Shown one piece after another: positions 1-8,415 of a stretch of DNA of 45,545 nucleotides. The notes below the pieces were generated by a model, which saw nothing but the letters and a program-made list of their open reading frames with translations, did not search any database and had not been told where the DNA came from. This stretch comes from Alphaproteobacteria bacterium. GTDB taxonomy: Bacteria > Pseudomonadota > Alphaproteobacteria > JABAAW01 > JAHZMA01. The stretch spans positions 1-45,545 of the forward strand of contig JAHZMA010000045.1 of assembly GCA_022599575.1 (NCBI GenBank), in the 5' to 3' direction. The position numbers were made by a program, and so were the translations under genes. Positions within the stretch are counted from its first letter, which is position 1. Every line of letters begins with the position of its first letter.

Positions 1-573
1 AACAGTATCGGCATTCACGTTATAAAACTGATTATCATCCGCGCCCAGCCCAATCGGTGCAATCACGGGAATGATTTCGGAATCCTTTTGAATCTGCGTT
101 AGAATGCTTTGGTCAATCGCGCAAGGCGTGCCAACAAAGCCCAATTTGAGGTTGAGTGGTTTGGTGCGAATAAGCCCGCCATCAGCCCCGCAAATGCCGA
201 TTGCCTGCCCGCCTAATTTGATAATTTCTGATGTAATCCGCTTATTAAGCTGATTCAGCACCATCGATACAATCTCGATACTCGCCTCATCAGTTACCCG
301 TAAACCATCGATAAATTTACTCTCAATCGCTAGTTTCTTCAGCATTTCGTTGATTTTAGGTCCGCCGCCATGCACGATAATCGGGTGAATGCCAACCTGT
401 TTCAGCAAGATAACATCACGGGCGAAGCTGGTGAATAATTCATCATTAATCATGGCATGGCCACCAAATTTAATCACCACAATCTGCCCACGATAGCGTT
501 GCATAAAGGGCAATGCTTGCATTAAAATTTCGGCACGTGCCAAAAATGTTTTATGTCTCTCTTTTACCATCAT
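1..573 (-). CDS. argB: Acetylglutamate kinase, 3' part cut by window start
   Basis: This gene encodes N-acetylglutamate kinase, which phosphorylates N-acetyl-L-glutamate in the second step of arginine synthesis in the cytoplasm. About 191 codons are visible and the C-terminal third lies outside the window. The translation shows the amino-acid-kinase motifs VVIKFGGHAM near residue 31 and IIVHGGGPKINEML near residue 64, both phosphate-binding glycine loops, and later GLRVTDEASIEIV and GICGADGGLI, all typical of ArgB. Two consecutive in-frame ATGs (573 and 570) are possible starts, and no strong ribosome-binding site decides between them. It begins 15 bases after the engB stop, so it is probably the last gene of the rpmH-to-argB run. 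The family assignment is firm; the end is simply not in view. Confidence 0.93.
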   Translation of the reverse strand, partial: MMVKERHKTFLARAEILMQALPFMQRYRGQIVVIKFGGHAMINDELFTSFARDVILLKQVGIHPIIVHGGGPKINEMLKKLAIESKFIDGLRVTDEASIEIVSMVLNQLNKRITSEIIKLGGQAIGICGADGGLIRTKPLNLKLGFVGTPCAIDQSILTQIQKDSEIIPVIAPIGLGADDNQFYNVNADTV

Positions 574-588
574 GTCATCATCATATAA

Positions 589-1200
589 TTATTTCAGTAG
601 TAATGCCAATCTTTTTTGCAAGCCATCAAGCCCCATATTTTTGCGCGCACTGGTGAAAAACAATTCAGGCAAGGCATTGGGGATAGTGGCAAGCTGCTTT
701 GTGATATTATCATGTAACATATCGCGTGCTTGTTTGGTAATGCTATCTTGCTTGGTCACAACAATTAAGGTGGCATTGCCTGTTTCGCTGAGCAAAGCAA
801 GCGCCTGTTGGTCAATATCCATGATGCCCCGCCTTGCATCAATCAGCAAACAAACCAGACGCAAATTGCTACGCGATGCAAGATAATGCTGATTGAGTGC
901 CAAAAATGTATCGCGCATGGAAGCGGCGCTGGTAAAACCATAGCCCGGCATATCCACCAAACTGATACGGTCGGCAAGGTTAAAGAAATTAAGCATTTGG
1001 GTGCGGCCAGGGGTATTGCTGGTGCGGGCAAGATTTTTTTGCGCGGTTAAGCGATTGAGCAAACTGGATTTGCCACAATTTGAACGCCCCCAAAAAGCGA
1101 TTTCAGGAAAGGCGATATTTGGCAATTCCAATCCTTCAGGCACTGATGTAACAAAGCGACATTGTGCTGAAAATAATTGCCGTGTTTTTTTATCACTCAT
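589..1200 (-). CDS. engB: Ribosome-biogenesis GTP-binding protein EngB (YihA/YsxC)
   Basis: This is a 203-residue TRAFAC-class GTPase, the usual length for EngB, which helps mature the large ribosomal subunit and is needed for normal division. The G motifs are all present: G1 GRSNCGKSS at residues 38-46, G3 DMPG at 83-86, G4 TKQD at 149-152 (NKxD replaced by TKxD, as is normal in this family) and G5 SARK at 184-187. It sits between yidC and argB on the same strand, 28 bases after the yidC stop, in the classical alphaproteobacterial order. The start is the ATG at 1200. Nothing appears broken. Confidence 0.95.
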   Translation of the reverse strand: MSDKKTRQLFSAQCRFVTSVPEGLELPNIAFPEIAFWGRSNCGKSSLLNRLTAQKNLARTSNTPGRTQMLNFFNLADRISLVDMPGYGFTSAASMRDTFLALNQHYLASRSNLRLVCLLIDARRGIMDIDQQALALLSETGNATLIVVTKQDSITKQARDMLHDNITKQLATIPNALPELFFTSARKNMGLDGLQKRLALLLK

Positions 1201-1228
1201 GATCTGGGCATGATATAGGCATTACGCC

Positions 1229-3007
1229 CTATCCTGCAAGCTTTGCTTTGGCGTCTTTTCTATCCAACATTTTCGTGATTGCCCATTGTTGGGCAATGGT
1301 CAGCGTGTTATTGCAAGTCCAATAAATCACCAAGCCTGCAGGGAAAGTTGCTAGTAAAAAAGTGAACACAATCGGTAACATGGCAAATATTTTTTGCTGT
1401 AGTGGGTCTGGCGGTGCGGGATTTAATTTTTGTTGTATCCACATGCTAAAGCCCATCAATAACGGCCATACCCCGATATTGACGATTGATAGAATTGGCG
1501 GCACAACCCATGGCGCAAAGCCGAATAATACCAAAATGCCAGCAGGGTCGGGTGCGGATAAATCGTGAATCCAGCCATAGAAGGGCGCGTGGCGCATTTC
1601 TATGGTAACGAATAAAACTTTATAGAGCGCAAAGAATACTGGTATTTGCAACAGCATCGGCACACAGCCTGCCATAGGATTTACCTTTTTGGCGCGGTAC
1701 ATTTTCAACATTTCTTGTTGTAATTTTTGTTTATCCTCACCATAATTTTCGCGCAATTCTTGAATTTCGGGTTGCAATTGTTTCATGCGCGAAATAGAGA
1801 CATAGGCTTTGTTGGCAAGCGGGAAGAACACGATTTTAATCAATACGGTTAATGCCAAAATTGCCAAGCCGAAATTTCCCAACCATGCCGATAATTTATT
1901 GATGATTTGAAATAAAGGCTTGGTGATAAAATATAAAATGCCAAAATCAACGGCTAAATCAAATCGGTTAATTTTATATTGCTCGGCATAATTATCTAGC
2001 AATGTTACTTCTTTGGCACCCGCAAAGAGCAAGGTTTGATAGCTATGTTGTTGGTTGATGCCGATAATGTTGGTGTTAGAAGCAAAATCAGCCTGATAGA
2101 CGGGGCGGTCTTGTGATTTTCCTTGCCTGAACGCAGCATTAAATGAATCTGCTTGCGGCACCATCACGGCAAGCCAATATTTATCAGTGATGCCAAACCA
2201 ACCTTTTTGATTATCGTATTTTAAGGTGCCATCTTCCGTATCATCATAATCTTCTTCAATCAGCTCATCATCAAGCACACCAATAAAGCCTTCATGCAGA
2301 ATATAGAAATTAAGCGTATCGGGCTCACCGATTCGTGCCACCAAGCCATAATTGCGAATCGTCAGCGGATTCTCGCTATTATTGGTAACGCGCTGGGTAA
2401 CATTAATCATAAAATTATCGTCAATCGCAAAGGTTTTTTCAAAACGGATATTTTCAGGACTTATCCAATAAAGAGTTACATCATTATCTTGGGTGAGAGT
2501 TGAATCGTTGCTTTGCCAGATGGTGGTGGTAGGGTTAGGGGTGGTAAAATTTTTATCGCCTAGCCAGCCGAAATGAGCATAATAAGGGTCGTCACTATTG
2601 GCGGGATTAAACAGATGCACGTTTTCGGCATCATCATCTAATGTTTCTTTATAATTGAGTAAAACCAAATCATCAATGCGGCCACCTTGTAAATTGATTG
2701 AACCGCTGACACGGTCGGTTTCAATGCGAATACGCGGGCTTTGGGTAAGTGCGCCACTGCGCGAGAATTCTTGCGCTTGCGTATCACCGCCTATGGCAAG
2801 CGCGCCAGAATCGATAGCATTGCCATCAATATTTGCGCCATCAATATTTGTGCCATTATTCGTTACACCAGTTTGCGCGGGCTGATTGCCAGCATCATTT
2901 GCAACAATCTGTTGTGGTGCCTGTGGCGGTGGTGCTAAAAAAAATTGCCAAACCAGTAACACCATAAGTGATAGTGAGATAGCGACAATCATATTTTTAT
3001 TTTCCAT
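1229..3007 (-). CDS. yidC: Membrane protein insertase YidC
   Basis: YidC inserts and folds inner-membrane proteins alone or with the Sec translocon. The 592-residue protein has an N-terminal membrane anchor (about residues 7-25) that precedes a low-complexity Asn/Ala/Gly-rich linker, a large periplasmic P1 domain to about residue 350, and then the conserved insertase core. The core shows the amphipathic segment around FGILYFITKPLFQ, the first core helix FGLAILALTVLIKIVFFPLA, the charged cytoplasmic hairpin beginning MKQLQPEIQELRENYG, and the remaining helices ending near IYWTCNNTLTIAQQW. The conserved Arg needed in the hydrophilic groove is not individually checked. The gene follows yidD by six bases and is co-directional with rnpA and rpmH. 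Confidence 0.96.
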   Translation of the reverse strand: MENKNMIVAISLSLMVLLVWQFFLAPPPQAPQQIVANDAGNQPAQTGVTNNGTNIDGANIDGNAIDSGALAIGGDTQAQEFSRSGALTQSPRIRIETDRVSGSINLQGGRIDDLVLLNYKETLDDDAENVHLFNPANSDDPYYAHFGWLGDKNFTTPNPTTTIWQSNDSTLTQDNDVTLYWISPENIRFEKTFAIDDNFMINVTQRVTNNSENPLTIRNYGLVARIGEPDTLNFYILHEGFIGVLDDELIEEDYDDTEDGTLKYDNQKGWFGITDKYWLAVMVPQADSFNAAFRQGKSQDRPVYQADFASNTNIIGINQQHSYQTLLFAGAKEVTLLDNYAEQYKINRFDLAVDFGILYFITKPLFQIINKLSAWLGNFGLAILALTVLIKIVFFPLANKAYVSISRMKQLQPEIQELRENYGEDKQKLQQEMLKMYRAKKVNPMAGCVPMLLQIPVFFALYKVLFVTIEMRHAPFYGWIHDLSAPDPAGILVLFGFAPWVVPPILSIVNIGVWPLLMGFSMWIQQKLNPAPPDPLQQKIFAMLPIVFTFLLATFPAGLVIYWTCNNTLTIAQQWAITKMLDRKDAKAKLAG

Positions 3008-3013
3008 ATTTAT

Positions 3014-3304
3014 TTACCTTTTTCTTTTCTTCTGGCTGATTTGATTGAGGTTAAGTGATTGCGGCACGGGGTCATATCCTGCTTGTGCAAAAGGATGACA
3101 GCGCATCAATCGCTTTAACGTTAAAATACTACCTTGATATAACCCAAAACGGTCGATAGATTCAACTGCATATTGCGAACAGCTGGGGAAAAAGCGGCAA
3201 CCCGTAATAACACCTTGCGCGCTCATAAAATGTAAAATGGGCGATAAGATGAAGCGATAAAATTGCAACAGCAAAATTGCAGGCAAGATGATGATATATT
3301 TCAT
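3014..3304 (-). CDS. yidD: Membrane protein insertion efficiency factor YidD
   Basis: YidD is a small, membrane-associated amphipathic protein that improves YidC-dependent insertion. The 96-residue sequence has the family hallmark GCRFFPSCSQYA around residues 35-46 with its conserved cysteines, followed by RLMRCHPFAQAGYDPVP, also diagnostic. An N-terminal hydrophobic segment (about residues 3-20) should associate with the membrane. Its ATG overlaps the rnpA stop by four bases (ATGA), a sign of translational coupling. The C-terminal ten residues are Lys/Arg-rich. Confidence 0.95.
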   Translation of the reverse strand: MKYIIILPAILLLQFYRFILSPILHFMSAQGVITGCRFFPSCSQYAVESIDRFGLYQGSILTLKRLMRCHPFAQAGYDPVPQSLNLNQISQKKRKR

Positions 3305-3726
3305 GATGTTACTGGCTTTTGCAAATTTTTATGATGTGGTATATCATTTTTGGAAGTCGTGCTAGCAGATGTGATTTTGTTAAGGGCGCGGATGAATTTT
3401 TTTTCCATTTTACTAAAATCAATCGTTGCGGTTTCTTTGCGGGCGATAAAAACATAATTGATATCATTGCGTTTTAATGTGGTAAGATGCGTTCTTACCA
3501 ATGCGCGCAAGCGTCTTTTGCTACGGTTTCGAATCACTGCATTGCCGACTTTACGGCTAGCAGTAAAACCGATATGGCATGGTTTGTTATTATCATTTTT
3601 CTTCAAATATTGAACAATAAAACCGCTATCAGCAATAAAAGCGGCATGTTTGGTCATGCGTTGAAAATCTTGACGTTTTGTGAAAATGGCAATTTCGGAG
3701 TTAAAATGGCGTAAATCACGCGGCAA
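3301..3726 (-). CDS. rnpA: Ribonuclease P protein component
   Basis: RnpA is the basic protein subunit that binds the RNase P RNA and assists 5' maturation of tRNAs. The 141-residue product contains the family core: TKRQDFQRM near the N terminus (the usual KxxDF motif), [24 protein letters not shown] in the middle (the RNR signature, binding the catalytic RNA), and DYVFIARKE-like [13 protein letters not shown]. The longest start is a TTG at 3726, which overlaps the end of rpmH by 11 bases. The first ATG in this frame comes only after the conserved KRQDF motif, so it would remove conserved sequence. I therefore favour the TTG, but the exact start is uncertain. Confidence 0.92.
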   Translation of the reverse strand: MPRDLRHFNSEIAIFTKRQDFQRMTKHAAFIADSGFIVQYLKKNDNNKPCHIGFTASRKVGNAVIRNRSKRRLRALVRTHLTTLKRNDINYVFIARKETATIDFSKMEKKFIRALNKITSASTTSKNDIPHHKNLQKPVTS

Positions 3727-3850
3727 GAATTTTCCGTCCTTTTCTGCGCCTTGAATTTAATATGCGACGTCCATTTTTGGTTGCCATACGGCTTCTAAAG
3801 CCATGACGGCGTTTGCGAACCAAATTGCTTGGTTGAAATGTTCTTTTCAT
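3716..3850 (-). CDS. rpmH: 50S ribosomal protein L34
   Basis: This short gene encodes the 44-residue, strongly basic ribosomal protein L34, an early component of the large subunit. The translation begins [18 protein letters not shown] and continues [20 protein letters not shown], both unmistakable for the family, and ends in ILAA. The ATG lies at 3850 and the TGA at 3716-3718. It is the first gene of the minus-strand run (rnpA overlaps its 3' end) and has a good sigma70-type promoter directly upstream. Confidence 0.97.
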   Translation of the reverse strand: MKRTFQPSNLVRKRRHGFRSRMATKNGRRILNSRRRKGRKILAA

Positions 3851-3879
3851 TGTTGAATACCCTTTACAAAATATGCGCT

Positions 3880-3907
3880 AATATAGCAATATAGCATGAA
3901 ATGTCAA
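3880..3907 (-). promoter_or_regulatory. Predicted sigma70-type promoter for rpmH operon
   Basis: On the minus strand a perfect -35 hexamer TTGACA (3902-3907) is separated by 16 bases from TATATT (3880-3885, five of six matches to TATAAT). The -10 box ends about 30 bases before the rpmH ATG. This is seen directly in sequence; activity is inferred. No gene lies between it and rpmH. Confidence 0.62.
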
Positions 3908-3932
3908 CCATAATCAGCCGATATGGGTAAAA

Positions 3933-4421
3933 ATGAAAATTATTTTTAAAATCAAGCCATTATCATTGCTGGCGATATGTTTTATCTTGGTGGCTTGCGT
4001 GCAAAATCAGGAAGATACGGACTATTATCAAATAGAAGAGTATCAGCTTGAAGATTATCATACGCAAGAAAACATTCTTGCCAAACCTCTTAAACAAGCA
4101 AATGAATATGACCCTAATCGTTTAATAGGGCTTTCTTATGGTGAGATTTATCAAAAATTAGGGGCGCCCGATTTTGCCCGCCCCGAAGGCAATAAAGAAT
4201 TTGTGCAATATCGTGATAAGGATTGCCTGCTAGATTTATTCATAGAATATTGGGAGGGTGTGCCGCCACGCGACCCCCAAAATGCTGAAATTGGCAAACA
4301 GAGGCGGCAAAATAGCAGTATCACCTATGCAAAATTACGTGATTCTTATCGCGATGCTAATGTGCCGCCCGCTATTTTACGACAATGTTTATATATGTTG
4401 ATGGAACAACGCGAAAAATAG
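3933..4421 (+). CDS. Predicted lipoprotein with SmpA/BamE-like region
   Basis: The 162-residue product starts with a lipoprotein signal peptide: basic N terminus, hydrophobic core and a lipobox LVAC with Cys22 as the predicted lipidation site. A Tyr/Glu/Gln-rich linker follows. The second half contains LIGLSYGEIYQKLGAPDFAR and then EFVQYRDKDCLLDLFIEYW, which resembles the helix-strand pattern of small outer-membrane lipoproteins of the SmpA/OmlA type and alphaproteobacterial proteins annotated only as hypothetical lipoproteins. A cell-envelope role is inferred from the signal alone. It is transcribed away from rpmH and lies upstream of ubiK. Confidence 0.72.
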   Translation: MKIIFKIKPLSLLAICFILVACVQNQEDTDYYQIEEYQLEDYHTQENILAKPLKQANEYDPNRLIGLSYGEIYQKLGAPDFARPEGNKEFVQYRDKDCLLDLFIEYWEGVPPRDPQNAEIGKQRRQNSSITYAKLRDSYRDANVPPAILRQCLYMLMEQREK

Positions 4422-4463
4422 TATAAGAATTATTGTAAGTGATATATATCTAAGGAGATAGAA

Positions 4464-4700
4464 ATGGGTGTATTTAATGTAATGAAAACGGCAAGTGGCG
4501 GTGCGTCACTGGCAAATTTAGTGAAGCGCGAAGTGGAAACATTGCTGCGTGATAGGCTAGGTGCTTTACTACAAGAGCAGAATCAGTTTGTCACCCGTGA
4601 TGAATTCGAAGCTGTTAAAATCATGGCAGAAAATGCTTTACAACAAAATGAAAAATTACGCATCAAAATTGCTGAATTGGAAAAGAAAAAAAACAAATAA
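4464..4700 (+). CDS. ubiK: UbiK / BMFP-family accessory protein (YqiC)
   Basis: The 78-residue protein matches the BMFP family (membrane fusogenic protein, YqiC), renamed UbiK because in enterobacteria it assists ubiquinone biosynthesis. The pattern is an N-terminal amphipathic stretch (SLANLVKREVETLLRDRL), the family motif FVTRDEFEAVKIMAENA around residues 45-61, and a C-terminal coiled coil rich in Glu and Lys that drives trimer formation. The start at 4464 is supported by AAGGAG seven to eight bases upstream. Metabolic role in this organism is inferred from the family. Confidence 0.82.
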   Translation: MGVFNVMKTASGGASLANLVKREVETLLRDRLGALLQEQNQFVTRDEFEAVKIMAENALQQNEKLRIKIAELEKKKNK

Positions 4701-4769
4701 GTTTGCATTAGCGCATAGCAATATGCTACAACACTGCTTTGCGATATTTAAATAAATAAGGATAATATC

Positions 4770-5933
4770 ATGGAAAATGATTATTTATTTACCAGTGAGT
4801 CAGTGAGCGAAGGGCATCCTGATAAAATAGCCGACCAAATATCAGATGCGGTGGTTGATGAATTTTTAAGGTTAGCACCAGAAGCAAGAGTGGCAGTGGA
4901 AACCCTTACAACCACCAATCAAGTGGTGTTGGCAGGCGAGGTGCGTGGGCCTGCAGAAATAGATGCCGATAGAATGGAAACATTGGCACGTGGCGTGGTG
5001 CGCGATATTGGCTATGAGCAAGATGGCTTTCACCATGAAAATTTCAAGTTTATTAGCTTCGTGCATCAGCAATCGGTTGATATTGCACAAGGTGTGGATT
5101 CTTTAGGCGAAAAAGATGAAGGTGCGGGCGATCAAGGCATCATGTTTGGCTATGCTTGTCGTGAGACTGAAAATTTAATGCCAGCTGCAATTGATTATAG
5201 CCATCAGATTTTGCGTCAATTATCATCATTGAGACATAAAAATCTTGATTGTGGGCTATTGCCTGATGCTAAATCGCAAGTCACATTATTATATCGTGGT
5301 GGCAAGCCAGTGAAAGCGCAATCGGTGGTGGTTTCCACGCAACATCAAGAGGGTATGAGTCAAGCCGATATTCATGCGCTTGTCAAAAAATATGTTATGG
5401 CGGTGCTACCAGAAGGCTGGATGTGTGATGATGATGAATTTTATGTCAATCCCACAGGCAGGTTTGTGATTGGTGGTCCTGATGGAGATGCGGGTTTAAC
5501 GGGACGCAAAATTATTGTTGATACTTATGGTGGGGCAGCACCACATGGTGGCGGTGCGTTTTCGGGCAAAGACCCAACAAAAGTAGATAGGTCGGCTGCC
5601 TATGCTGCGCGCTATTTGGCAAAAAATGTGGTGGCGGCAGGTTTGGCTGAAAAATGTGTGATACAGCTTTCTTATGCAATTGGGGTTGCCCATCCGATTT
5701 CTGCCTATGTTAATTTTAGTGGCACTGGCAAAGTGGCAGAGCAAAAAGTATCGGAGGCTTTGCGTGATTTGGTGGATTTAAGCCCACGCGGTATCAGAGA
5801 AGCATTACAGCTTAACCGCCCGATTTACCGTAAAACTGCCAGCTATGGCCATTTCGGACGCATCCCCGAAGAAGATGGCTCGTTTTCATGGGAAAAATGC
5901 GATTTGGTGAATCAGCTAAAATCTCTGTTATAA
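4770..5933 (+). CDS. metK: S-adenosylmethionine synthetase
   Basis: MetK makes S-adenosylmethionine from methionine and ATP in the cytoplasm. The 387-residue product has the N-terminal motif [20 protein letters not shown] (ATP and Mg2+ binding), the MetK signature [13 protein letters not shown] around residues 117-129, and the loop [19 protein letters not shown] near residues 255-273 that binds the triphosphate. Length is normal. trmB, a SAM-dependent tRNA methyltransferase, begins four bases after the stop, which fits coupled expression. The 69-base upstream gap shows no SAM riboswitch that I can recognise. Confidence 0.97.
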   Translation: MENDYLFTSESVSEGHPDKIADQISDAVVDEFLRLAPEARVAVETLTTTNQVVLAGEVRGPAEIDADRMETLARGVVRDIGYEQDGFHHENFKFISFVHQQSVDIAQGVDSLGEKDEGAGDQGIMFGYACRETENLMPAAIDYSHQILRQLSSLRHKNLDCGLLPDAKSQVTLLYRGGKPVKAQSVVVSTQHQEGMSQADIHALVKKYVMAVLPEGWMCDDDEFYVNPTGRFVIGGPDGDAGLTGRKIIVDTYGGAAPHGGGAFSGKDPTKVDRSAAYAARYLAKNVVAAGLAEKCVIQLSYAIGVAHPISAYVNFSGTGKVAEQKVSEALRDLVDLSPRGIREALQLNRPIYRKTASYGHFGRIPEEDGSFSWEKCDLVNQLKSLL

Positions 5934-5937
5934 TAAA

Positions 5938-6630
5938 ATGATGCTCCTCCGCTCTTATGGGCGCAAACGCTCAAAATATATTCGCCCCTATCAACAAAAA
6001 CTGCTTAATGAAACATTGCCAGATTATCGCATTAATCTACCCGATAATATGCCGATGGATTTGGCTGATTATTTTGGTGGTAAAAATTATCAATCTTATG
6101 CGTTAGAAATTGGCTTTGGCGATGGCGCACATTTGGCATGGCAAGCAAAACAAAACCCCGATTGTGGCTTTATCGGTGCCGACCCTTATATATTAGGGGT
6201 GGCAAAATTATTACGCCATATTGATGATAAAAATTTAAGCAATATTCGTATTTTCAGCGATGATATTCGCTATTTTCTGCCTTTCATACCCGAAGCCAGC
6301 CTGCACCATATTATCATTTTACACCCCGACCCATGGCCACGCAAAAAGCACCATAAAAGGCGGTTGATTCAGCCCGATTTTATTGATAGTTTGCATCATT
6401 TACTTATTGATGGGGGGTGTTTGACGATTGGCACAGATTCCCCTTGCTATATGAAATGGATATTATGTATGATGCTGGCGCACACTGATTTGCGCTGGGA
6501 TTTTCATAAAAATTTGAATGGGCATCAACCGCAATCATGGTACGAAAAACCTGAAATAATGACACATTATGGCGAAAAAGCAGTAGAAAAAGGGCAAGAT
6601 GTGTGGTATTTTAAGTTTATAAAACAGTAA
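5938..6630 (+). CDS. trmB: tRNA (guanine-N7-)-methyltransferase
   Basis: TrmB methylates G46 of tRNA using SAM. The 230-residue protein has the SAM-binding glycine loop EIGFGDGAHL at about residues 60-69, the acidic turn ADPYILG, and the family signature LHPDPWPRKKHHKRRL at about residues 119-134, whose Asp-Pro-Trp-Pro core forms the active site. The N terminus MLLRSYGRKRSKYIRPYQ resembles alphaproteobacterial TrmB proteins. The pairing with metK, four bases upstream, is a common alphaproteobacterial arrangement. Confidence 0.95.
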   Translation: MMLLRSYGRKRSKYIRPYQQKLLNETLPDYRINLPDNMPMDLADYFGGKNYQSYALEIGFGDGAHLAWQAKQNPDCGFIGADPYILGVAKLLRHIDDKNLSNIRIFSDDIRYFLPFIPEASLHHIIILHPDPWPRKKHHKRRLIQPDFIDSLHHLLIDGGCLTIGTDSPCYMKWILCMMLAHTDLRWDFHKNLNGHQPQSWYEKPEIMTHYGEKAVEKGQDVWYFKFIKQ

Positions 6631-6672
6631 CATATTATCGTTCCACGTATCTTTACTAAAGCAAGTCTTAAC

Positions 6673-7302
6673 ATGAAAAAAATATTATTGGCATTGATGC
6701 TATTATTACTTCCGCACCATGCGGTTGCACTTCCGCATTTTTATACTGGGGTTGGCACAATTTCGGCTGATAGTGGTAAAAGAAAAACAACCAGCCTTGA
6801 AAATGGTTCAAACACCACTATTGAAAGCAATGATTATATTGTGCGTGCGGGCTATGGTCTATCGGTGGGTTTTTCTGCTGGCAATGTTGCTATAGAAAGC
6901 AGATGGCTAGATTATGGTATGATAGATAGAAACGCGCCATCGCATATACGCCCAACAGATATTACCGAGCAAACCACTCATCTTATTGGGCGCATGGGTA
7001 CGAACTTTTTTGGTGTTAGGCTGAGCATGGGTTATGGCAAAGCGACAATGAAACCTGGTGACCCCGCTTTATCACGCACGACATTTGATGTGTTATCAAA
7101 AGGCATAGGCGTTGATTTTAAGATAAGCCTGCTTGGGAAGACGCGTATTTTTGTGGATTATTACAATAATTCATATCAGAGCACAAAGTTTAATGGCAGG
7201 GTTTATCAACAACAAGAACAAGACCATACAATCATTTATGGTGGCATGACTTTCCCACTATTTGGGTTTGGCTCTATTGCAAAGGCTGCGACACCCGGTT
7301 AA
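6673..7302 (+). CDS. Predicted outer-membrane beta-barrel protein
   Basis: I recognise a fold type but not a named family. The 209-residue product has a classical signal peptide (MKKILLALMLLLLP, likely cleaved after the A-V-A near residue 19), then alternating hydrophobic/polar segments such as YIVRAGYGLSVGFSAGNVAI and RIFVDYYNNSY that suggest a small eight-stranded OmpA/OmpW-like barrel. The end is unusual: after the strand TIIYGGMTFPLF, about 12 residues (GFGSIAKAATPG) extend past the expected terminal aromatic residue, so BAM recognition would have to be internal. It is convergent with the exchanger gene at 7336, and the short gap contains two copies of TAAATTACTGAGT. Confidence 0.6.
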   Translation: MKKILLALMLLLLPHHAVALPHFYTGVGTISADSGKRKTTSLENGSNTTIESNDYIVRAGYGLSVGFSAGNVAIESRWLDYGMIDRNAPSHIRPTDITEQTTHLIGRMGTNFFGVRLSMGYGKATMKPGDPALSRTTFDVLSKGIGVDFKISLLGKTRIFVDYYNNSYQSTKFNGRVYQQQEQDHTIIYGGMTFPLFGFGSIAKAATPG

Positions 7303-7335
7303 ATTACTGAGTGGCTAAATTACTGAGTAATTAAA

Positions 7336-8268
7336 TTAGTAAAAATTTTGGACAATATAAATGACATAAAGCCCAATGGCGATAGCGCCATAGGCACGAT
7401 AATTTTTACGATTCAGCACATAAAAACTAACAATAGCACCAGCAAATAACATCAGGGGAATATCAATAAAGATTAAATGTCGGTCGATTGTTAAAGGAAA
7501 GAATGTAGCGGTAATGCCCAATACGGCAAGAACATTAAAAATGCAACTGCCGATAACATTGCCAACAATCACCTCGCTAATTCGCATTCTTATGGCGGTA
7601 ATGGTGGCAACCACTTCGGGCAATGATGTGCCAAATGCAATAATGGTTGCACCAATCACGCTTTCAGGCACATTAAATGTTTTCGCAATGGCAGCACCAT
7701 TATCTACTGCTAAATGTGCGCCGATTAATAATAAAACAAGTCCGCCCAGCATTTTTGCAATATCGATGATCAGTGAATAATTTTGCGTATTATCTGCTAA
7801 CGCATCATTGCCAATTACTTTACTATATTTAAGCGAGAAAAATATATAAAATGCAAACATTATCAGCAAGCCAATACCAGAATACCATAGGATAGTGCTA
7901 TGTAATATTGCGATAACAAACAAAGCAACGAAACTTGATAGCATGAAGCCAAGATTAATTTTGATACTTTTATTGATGGCAACCGTGAACGGCATTAATG
8001 TTATGGCAAGCCCATAAATCAGTAGAATATTGGCAAGATTACTGCCCACCACATTGCCCATCGCAATGCCAACATTGCCCCGATAGGCGGCAATGAAACT
8101 TGCCATAAATTCAGGTAAGGATGTGCCAAAGCCAATAACAATTGCCGCAATGAAAGTAACCGACATACGAAAATATTTGCTTAAATTAACGCATGATGTT
8201 ACCGCCAATTCACCGCCTAGATAGAGGGCAATCAATCCAAGAAATAGCAGAAAATATTCAATAAACAT
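7336..8268 (-). CDS. Calcium/sodium antiporter, CaCA family (YrbG-like)
   Basis: This is an inner-membrane cation exchanger of the Ca2+/cation antiporter superfamily. The 310-residue protein is almost entirely hydrophobic, with about ten transmembrane helices in two homologous halves. Each half carries the diagnostic alpha-repeat: GFGTSLPEFMASF near residues 47-59 and AFGTSLPEVVATI near residues 211-223, containing the ion-binding Glu. In E. coli yrbG is next to kdsD in the LPS-export locus; here the exchanger sits just beyond rpoN in the equivalent locus, which supports the YrbG assignment. The transported ion cannot be proven from sequence. Confidence 0.88.
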   Translation of the reverse strand: MFIEYFLLFLGLIALYLGGELAVTSCVNLSKYFRMSVTFIAAIVIGFGTSLPEFMASFIAAYRGNVGIAMGNVVGSNLANILLIYGLAITLMPFTVAINKSIKINLGFMLSSFVALFVIAILHSTILWYSGIGLLIMFAFYIFFSLKYSKVIGNDALADNTQNYSLIIDIAKMLGGLVLLLIGAHLAVDNGAAIAKTFNVPESVIGATIIAFGTSLPEVVATITAIRMRISEVIVGNVIGSCIFNVLAVLGITATFFPLTIDRHLIFIDIPLMLFAGAIVSFYVLNRKNYRAYGAIAIGLYVIYIVQNFY

Positions 8269-8295
8269 TAAAAAGGCAGCTTAACAATGGTAATT

Positions 8296-8394
8296 CTAAA
8301 ATGGCAGCATTTGATAACGTGCTAATAGATAGATGCCAGTTACAATCACCATAGCAATGACGGCTTTTAGCCAATCGGGAATCTTATTGAACAT
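8296..8394 (-). CDS. Possible 32-residue single-span membrane protein
   Basis: A short ORF starts at ATG 8394, 21 bases after the rpoN stop, and ends at a TAG (8296-8298). The translation MFNKIPDWLKAVIAMVIVTG continues IYLLARYQMLPF, which gives a short amphipathic head followed by one hydrophobic span of about 20 residues. An AAGG lies about ten bases upstream as a weak ribosome-binding site. It is not a family I can name, and the position normally taken by hpf downstream of rpoN in other bacteria is occupied by this ORF. A chance ORF in this short gap cannot be excluded. Confidence 0.42.
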   Translation of the reverse strand: MFNKIPDWLKAVIAMVIVTGIYLLARYQMLPF

Positions 8395-8415
8395 TTTTTT
8401 GAGGCCTTCTTTTCT

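Noticed and set aside
4701-4769. Possible SAM riboswitch in front of metK
   Set aside because: The 69-base gap lacks the recognisable cores of SAM-II, SAM-V or SAM/SAH classes; only a weak promoter-like TTGCAT...TACAAC pair is seen.
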